From Rhodanobacteraceae bacterium (GTDB lineage Bacteria > Pseudomonadota > Gammaproteobacteria > Xanthomonadales > SZUA-5), in contig QIMA01000016.1 in NCBI GenBank assembly GCA_003233535.1, positions 1 to 10,818 of the forward strand: 10,818 nt of DNA. Direction: 5' to 3'. The notes beneath the pieces were generated by a model that worked only from the letters and a program-made list of their open reading frames with translations, was not told where the DNA came from and made no database searches. Below are positions 6,462 through 10,818 of this stretch, one piece after another (within the stretch, counting starts at the first letter, position 1; every line of letters begins with the position of its first letter). The position numbers and the translations under genes are program-made.

Positions 6462-7601
6462 TCAGCGCGAAAACTCCTTCAATGCGTCATAGAGGCGGGC
6501 AACCGCGTTGTCCCAGGTGTACTCGGCGGCACAGGCTCTACCGAGCACGCATAACCTATCGCGTTCTGCTGGATCACCCAACAGTCCGTCTATAGCCTCG
6601 CAGAGCGCGACTGTGTCAGCCGGATCACGTAAGATTGCCGCTTTCCCGGCCACCTCTCGATGCGGCGGAATGTCGCTGGCGACCACTGGCGTCCCCGCCG
6701 CCATCGCCTCTACCAAGGTAATTCCAAACCCTTCGTAGCGCGATAATGGGCAGGCGAATTCCGCACCACTGACCAAGCAGGCGAGCTGGCCATCGGATAG
6801 TCCGCGTGCCACATGCACCAAGTTTGACGACCATGTGCTTGGGCCGAAGGGTTCTTCTACCGGTCCCACGACCAACAGTTTCAGCTCCGGCCGTCGTTGG
6901 TTCAATTCTTCAGCCAAGGCCAACAGATGATCACCGCCCTTCTTGCGAGTTAACCCACCTACGGCGATCCCGTAGCTTTGGCCGGCCAAACTCGGAACGA
7001 TGTCAGCCACTTGGCCAATCGGTGGGTCAAAGAACTCGTGGGTCGCGCCATTTCCGACCACCCGAATCTTCGATTCACTGGTGCCGAACAAAGCCTTGAC
7101 CCGTTCGGCGGTAAATTCCGACACGGTCAGCACCAAGTCCGCGCGGCGCAGCGCTCGGCCCAGCAGCCACCGCCACTTCAGCGTGTTCTTCCAGCCCGGC
7201 TTTTCCTGCTCCAGCAGCCAAGTATCGTGCACGGTCAGCGCGTAGCGACTCCGGCCAGGAGCGACGAACAATTCGCGTGGGCAGTAGACCCAGTCGCTAT
7301 TCGGACACCAGCGAGTCAGCGCCGGATGACCGGTCAAGGCCCACGCGGCGGACAGCAGATTCCGAGCTATTCGGAGCGGAACCTGGTTGACGTGAGCAAG
7401 CGGCAGAGCGCTGGCGTGGACCTCACCGGTTGACTTGGGCTGCACATGTGTAACTTCCAGGTCAGCTTGCGCATCCAGTCCGACCAGCATCTGCAAGGTG
7501 TGCTTGCCGACACCGGTCACGTAGCGATCGGACATGCTCAAGGCGCTCCACACAGCAACCTTCATCACCACGGGTGCCGATTCCCTGGCGCCGTCGCCCA
7601 T
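6462..7601 (-). CDS. GT4 glycosyltransferase
   Basis: A transferase of up to 379 residues. The acceptor half includes the first strand KVAVWSALSM, a YVTGVGKHT glycine-rich turn (residues 27-35) and ALTVHDTWLLEQEKPGW (121-137), followed by LVLTVSEFTAERV. The donor half has VVGNGA at 181-186, IAVGGLTRKKGGDHLL at 212-227 (Arg219, Lys220/221 near the diphosphate) and a complete E(X7)E at Glu290 and Glu298 (EGFGITLVE). The start is uncertain: ATG at 7599-7601 lies four bases after the upstream stop, which suits this compact operon, but the family-like start MKVAVWS is the ATG at 7563-7565, and a GTG at 7569-7571 has AGGGA about ten bases upstream. No start has a strong ribosome binding site. Substrate is not predictable. 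Confidence 0.92.
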   Translation of the reverse strand: MGDGARESAPVVMKVAVWSALSMSDRYVTGVGKHTLQMLVGLDAQADLEVTHVQPKSTGEVHASALPLAHVNQVPLRIARNLLSAAWALTGHPALTRWCPNSDWVYCPRELFVAPGRSRYALTVHDTWLLEQEKPGWKNTLKWRWLLGRALRRADLVLTVSEFTAERVKALFGTSESKIRVVGNGATHEFFDPPIGQVADIVPSLAGQSYGIAVGGLTRKKGGDHLLALAEELNQRRPELKLLVVGPVEEPFGPSTWSSNLVHVARGLSDGQLACLVSGAEFACPLSRYEGFGITLVEAMAAGTPVVASDIPPHREVAGKAAILRDPADTVALCEAIDGLLGDPAERDRLCVLGRACAAEYTWDNAVARLYDALKEFSR

Positions 7602-7605
7602 GCCG

Positions 7606-8727
7606 TCATGATTCGACTAGGTCTGCATAGACCACGGCGACCTCGGCCGCAACGCGCTGCACCGAAAAATCGCGCCGGACCTTGGCCAAACCGGCTTGTG
7701 CCAGTTGATTCCTATAGCTGTCGTCACGAACTATTCTCGTGATTGCCTGTGCCAACGCTTCGGCGTTACAAATCGGAACCAGCAAGCCCGTTTCTCCATC
7801 GTCTACCACTTCGGGCGCGCCGGCCAAATCGGTGGCAATGACCGGCACCCCCATTGCTGAGGCCTCCAGCACGACCAGCGGCAATCCCTCCGTAGAGACC
7901 GAGGGCAGCACGAACAAATCGAGCTGCCGGTAAAAGTAACGCATGTCTTCCAGCTGGCCTGAAAAGTGTACATCGGTGCCAATTCCCAGCGCGTTCGCGC
8001 GCGACTGCAGCGCGCCGAGTTCAGAGCCCGAACCGGCGATGTGCAGCTCGAAAACTAGTCCCTGTGCCTTGACCAAGGCCGCGGCATCCAACAAGTACTC
8101 AAACCCCTTCATCGGGGCAAGACGACCTGCGCTTCCGATCTTGATGGGACGCGACGCGGAATCAACGTCCGTGTCCGCTTTGGAGCCGTCGAATGCGGTC
8201 AAGTCCACGCCGTTGCGAACGGTGACGATGCGATCTTTCGCGATCTGGTAGTACTCGGCCATTTGCTGGCGCACCGCCTCAGATACGGCAATGAATCGGG
8301 TCCCTTTGGCAGCGGTGAGCCAGCGAAACAAACGCCGACGCAGCGCCACTCGCCACGATTGATTGGGGTCGAAAACCGGGGTAATGCGCAAATGACTGAT
8401 GTGCCGCGTGCTCAGCCCAATCACCGCGAGCGAACCAATCAAATCCGCGTCCAGACCGTGGGTATGCAAGATCTCTGGACCCAGCGACCGGACCAGCTTG
8501 CGCAGCCTCATCGCGGTTCCAACCAGTACCTGAGGGTTGTTGTAGCGACCGTCAAAGGGCACCACTGTAGGTACTCGCCCGTTGAACGGCAGCGCGCCAC
8601 CTTCGCCCAAGGTGCACAGTTCGGTCTGCGCCTTGCCGCCTTCGTCCAGTGCTTGCATCAGCAACAGCGTAGAGCGGTGACCGCCGCCGAAAAAGCGGCC
8701 ATTGATGACGTGCAGCGCTCGAATCAT
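7606..8727 (-). CDS. GT4 glycosyltransferase
   Basis: A 373-residue GT4 enzyme with all hallmarks in order: first strand and glycine-rich loop IRALHVINGRFFGGGHRST (2-20), ILHTHGLDADLIG (86-98), FIAVSEAVRQQM (145-156), RNGVD at the domain junction (171-175), SAGRLAPMKGFEYLL with Arg202 and Lys207 (199-213), LHIAGSG at 228-234 and E(X7)E at Glu280 and Glu288 (EGLPLVVLE). It resembles the canonical lipid-linked oligosaccharide transferases more closely than its neighbours do. The start is set at ATG 8725-8727, which forms an ATGA overlap with the upstream stop and begins right before the first strand; the frame is open 14 codons further within the upstream gene, but that extension is not family-like. 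It probably adds one residue of the repeat unit. Confidence 0.94.
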   Translation of the reverse strand: MIRALHVINGRFFGGGHRSTLLLMQALDEGGKAQTELCTLGEGGALPFNGRVPTVVPFDGRYNNPQVLVGTAMRLRKLVRSLGPEILHTHGLDADLIGSLAVIGLSTRHISHLRITPVFDPNQSWRVALRRRLFRWLTAAKGTRFIAVSEAVRQQMAEYYQIAKDRIVTVRNGVDLTAFDGSKADTDVDSASRPIKIGSAGRLAPMKGFEYLLDAAALVKAQGLVFELHIAGSGSELGALQSRANALGIGTDVHFSGQLEDMRYFYRQLDLFVLPSVSTEGLPLVVLEASAMGVPVIATDLAGAPEVVDDGETGLLVPICNAEALAQAITRIVRDDSYRNQLAQAGLAKVRRDFSVQRVAAEVAVVYADLVES

Positions 8728-9734
8728 GCAGGCGGCGTCGAGATTTCTGGATCTACTAAGTCGGGCCATTCGTAGCCGTCGTTCAGGGTCCAGATCGAAG
8801 TCAGATGATCGTCCTTACGTACGTAAGCCGTGGTTCGCGCGGCGCCATCAGATTCCTCCGAAGACCGCCCCAGCAGCAACAGCCCGCCGGGTTCGACCTG
8901 GCTAGCGGCGATACGTATGCCTTCGCGCACCCGATCTGCGTCAAAGTGGTGCGGGGTCAGCGCGTTCATCACGCGTACGACCTGGTATTGCTGTGTGCTG
9001 GGCTGTGTGCTGGTTGCGAATAAATCATGGCGGACCAAACGAAAATTTGTTGATTCCGCTGCTGCGGCCAGACACTTGGGATGAAACAGGCGCACATGCC
9101 TAATCGATCCTTGGTCGCTATCGGCATCGTTTGCGTTACCACCAGACTCCAAGTGCGCCTGCAACAGTGATACTGCAGTCGGCAACACAAATTTCATCAG
9201 CAAAGCACGCAGGGCACCGTTTAGCGGGTAGCGAAAGGGCTCACGGTGCGAGGCCGAGATAACCATGCCACGGCCAACAAACTGCACCGGGCTGGCGTTG
9301 GCATCAAATACCACGGTAAAAACCGACTCGTCCGGCGTTACCGTCCACAACGCGTCGAAGTAGTCGCTTGCTTGCACCGAGACCGGAAAGCGGTCGGACA
9401 AGCTTCGGTACATGTCGAGCGAGGTGATCGCGTTAGAGCAGGCCATGTCGTGCACCGAGATCGGTGTGTGCGTGCCGTAACGTGTTTCTAATTCATCGGC
9501 CAGCCGCGCATCCAGCGCCTGCATACGGCCAGCGCGGGTCATTTTGTGGACCCCGTAGCCACCGGCAGTGTGGGCGTACAGCACTTCCAGAAGCTCCTCG
9601 TCGGCTTCCTGATAGGCGTCCTGCAGCTCAGCCAGCAGCGTCAACGCCACCGGCCACCAGCCGTGTCCGGCGCGCATTTGTGCGATCGCCTTGCGTTCAA
9701 ATGCGCCTCGTTCGGTAATCCCTCGCTTTAACAT
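8724..9734 (-). CDS. Putative class I SAM-methyltransferase-like protein with divergent motif I
   Basis: A 336-residue soluble protein that I recognise only at fold level. About 90 residues, mainly helical, precede SVHDMACSNAITSLD (93-107), which sits where SAM motif I would be but lacks the usual G-x-G. Asp114 (VQASDYFD) is at the place of the acidic residue after strand two. About 60 residues later comes a hydrophobic segment (LRALLMKFVLPTAVSLL), then VVRVMNALTPHHFDADRVREG (242-262) and EPGGLLLLGRSSE (271-283), which look like the strand-4 and post-motif-III regions of CheR-like methyltransferases. The enzyme may be active with an altered site or may be a regulator; position between glycosyltransferases suggests glycan modification. 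ATG at 9732-9734 lies two bases after the upstream TAG; a later ATG at codon 20 is possible. Function is not established. Confidence 0.62.
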   Translation of the reverse strand: MLKRGITERGAFERKAIAQMRAGHGWWPVALTLLAELQDAYQEADEELLEVLYAHTAGGYGVHKMTRAGRMQALDARLADELETRYGTHTPISVHDMACSNAITSLDMYRSLSDRFPVSVQASDYFDALWTVTPDESVFTVVFDANASPVQFVGRGMVISASHREPFRYPLNGALRALLMKFVLPTAVSLLQAHLESGGNANDADSDQGSIRHVRLFHPKCLAAAAESTNFRLVRHDLFATSTQPSTQQYQVVRVMNALTPHHFDADRVREGIRIAASQVEPGGLLLLGRSSEESDGAARTTAYVRKDDHLTSIWTLNDGYEWPDLVDPEISTPPA

Positions 9735-9736
9735 TG

Positions 9737-10818
9737 CTAGACGCTCAGCTGCTCAGTTTGTGCCAATCGCCGATAAACGCTCGACAGCTCCGCTAGGTAC
9801 GGCGCGAAGGCCAACTGCTGACCCGCCACCGCTATGCAGCGCTTGCGGAGTGCCTCGGACTGCTGTGGAAGGGATTTCAAGAATGGTTCCAACTGGTTTT
9901 GGGTGATCTCGTGGTCACTGTAGTCATCCAGCGTCAAGCCGATCCGCTGGTCGCTGACCAAGGCCGAGAAATCGCCGATGCCTGCGCTGACGATTACCGG
10001 CGTACCGCTAGCCAGATACTCAGCAAACTTCACCGGCGAAGCGACCAAGTTCACCGGCGACCGCTCGCGCAGCAACAGCCCCAGATCAGCGGCTGATAGC
10101 ATTGCTGGTACTTCATCCGGTGCAACCGAGACCACGGTCATTTGATCCTCTAGCAAGCCTGCGGCCAGCGCCGTACTGCGCATCTTCTCCGCCGAGGTGG
10201 TGATTGCGAAAAAGTGTGCGCGCGGCTCCAGCGCCAAGATTTGTAAAAACAACGCTAGCGAATGACCGATCCGTTGATAGCCAACTAGGCTGCCGCAATA
10301 GCAAACAACCAGCTTGCCGTCGAAGCCGAGACGTGCGCGAACCTCAGCACGACTAGCGGCGCCCACACCCAGCGTCTGGGTTTCTACACAACAGGGAATT
10401 ACCGTGCACTTGTCGCTGGATATCTCGGCGTCAGAGACCAAGTACTGCGCCATCGCCGCGGAGACACAGTACACCGCGTCAGCGCGGCGGGCGCAGTCTT
10501 GCTGTTGTTTGCTCAGCTTCAACGCACATTCGCGCAATGCAGGCGGCGCATCGCCAAAGTCATAGCCGTGGTCATAGAGGAACTCGTGATCGACCACCCC
10601 ACGACAGTCGAAAATGACTCGAATCGGCAATCCTGCATCGCGTGCACTCAAAGCAATCTGGGTCGCAGCGGTATTTCTGCATTGAACGATCGCCATTGCC
10701 CCAGACGCGCGGATTTTTCGGCGCAGCCACCAGCGAAAAACACCGGCCTCTAAGCTTGGCCAGTTGAAGCGGCTCGGCAAACAGGGCAGCGCGCTGACTT
10801 TGCCGGCAATCGCCACGG
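9737..10818 (-). CDS. GT-B glycosyltransferase (GT4-like), 5' end outside window
   Basis: At least 359 residues; the frame is open to the right edge, so the true start lies beyond 10818. The GTG at 10814-10816 is probably an internal valine, because the first strand of the acceptor domain is missing. Visible parts are MAIVQCRNTAAT (41-52), IFDCRGVVDHEFLY (68-81), ADAVYCVSAAMAQYL (112-126), CTVIPCCVE at the domain junction (137-145), VCYCGSLVGYQR (171-182) and LLLRERSPVNLVASPVKFAEYLASGTP (248-273). The last segment replaces the classic E(X7)E: the second Glu (266) remains, but a Val stands at the first Glu position, as in the SPxKxxEY variant of GT4-like enzymes. Its stop is two bases before the next start, so it belongs to the same operon and is the most upstream gene seen. 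Donor and acceptor are unknown. Confidence 0.86.
   Translation of the reverse strand, partial: VAIAGKVSALPCLPSRFNWPSLEAGVFRWWLRRKIRASGAMAIVQCRNTAATQIALSARDAGLPIRVIFDCRGVVDHEFLYDHGYDFGDAPPALRECALKLSKQQQDCARRADAVYCVSAAMAQYLVSDAEISSDKCTVIPCCVETQTLGVGAASRAEVRARLGFDGKLVVCYCGSLVGYQRIGHSLALFLQILALEPRAHFFAITTSAEKMRSTALAAGLLEDQMTVVSVAPDEVPAMLSAADLGLLLRERSPVNLVASPVKFAEYLASGTPVIVSAGIGDFSALVSDQRIGLTLDDYSDHEITQNQLEPFLKSLPQQSEALRKRCIAVAGQQLAFAPYLAELSSVYRRLAQTEQLSV

Noticed and set aside
6978..7433. Plus-strand open frame of 151 codons
   Set aside because: It lies entirely opposite the GT4 gene at 6462-7601; low-complexity translation with no start signal.
8263..8775. Plus-strand open frame of 170 codons
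   Set aside because: It is antisense to the GT4 gene at 7606-8727, which has all family motifs; the antisense translation is Gln/Arg-rich with no recognisable domain.
1..10818. tRNA or rRNA genes, CRISPR arrays, insertion sequences or transposase genes
   Set aside because: None seen by eye. Coding sequence fills nearly the whole window, with no regularly spaced repeats and no transposase-like frame.

Overview
The window is a dense block of surface-polysaccharide genes, every one on the minus strand. It reads as the downstream half of an O-antigen, capsule or exopolysaccharide operon. The Wzy-type polymerase, the many GT4 glycosyltransferases, the moderately high GC content and the non-ATG starts point to a Gram-negative bacterium, most likely a proteobacterium. 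Genus cannot be fixed from this sequence.

In transcription order (right to left) the layout is: a glycosyltransferase cut by the right edge (9737-10818); a methyltransferase-like protein with an unusual SAM motif (8724-9734); three GT4 glycosyltransferases (7606-8727, 6462-7601, 5164-6435); a class I SAM methyltransferase (4372-5163); a polytopic Wzy-type repeat-unit polymerase (3005-4375); two more GT4 glycosyltransferases (1803-3005, 634-1806); a C-terminal remnant of a further GT4 gene (283-633); a pair of hairpins (288-329) inside the tail of that remnant; and a small ribbon-helix-helix antitoxin-like gene (15-212). Nothing substantial lies between genes. The longest gap is about 70 bases, in front of the antitoxin-like gene.

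The genes are packed end to end. Junctions are ATGA, GTGA and TTGA four-base overlaps, a TGATG one-base overlap, or gaps of 0-26 bases, so this is very probably one polycistronic, translationally coupled unit. The inferred pathway is as follows. Cytoplasmic glycosyltransferases add sugars one at a time to a lipid-linked acceptor, one or both methyltransferases may decorate the glycan, and after flipping the polymerase joins the repeat units in the periplasm. The priming transferase, Wzx flippase, chain-length regulator and sugar-nucleotide enzymes are not in the window and probably lie upstream, beyond 10818.

The least ordinary parts are at the left end: the decayed GT4 paralog, broken inside its catalytic motif and abutting the stop codon of an intact relative, then the hairpins and a toxin-antitoxin-like gene. 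That looks like a cluster boundary shaped by duplication and deletion. I found no clear evidence of a wholly new system. The methyltransferase-like gene at 8724-9734 is the least understood intact gene.
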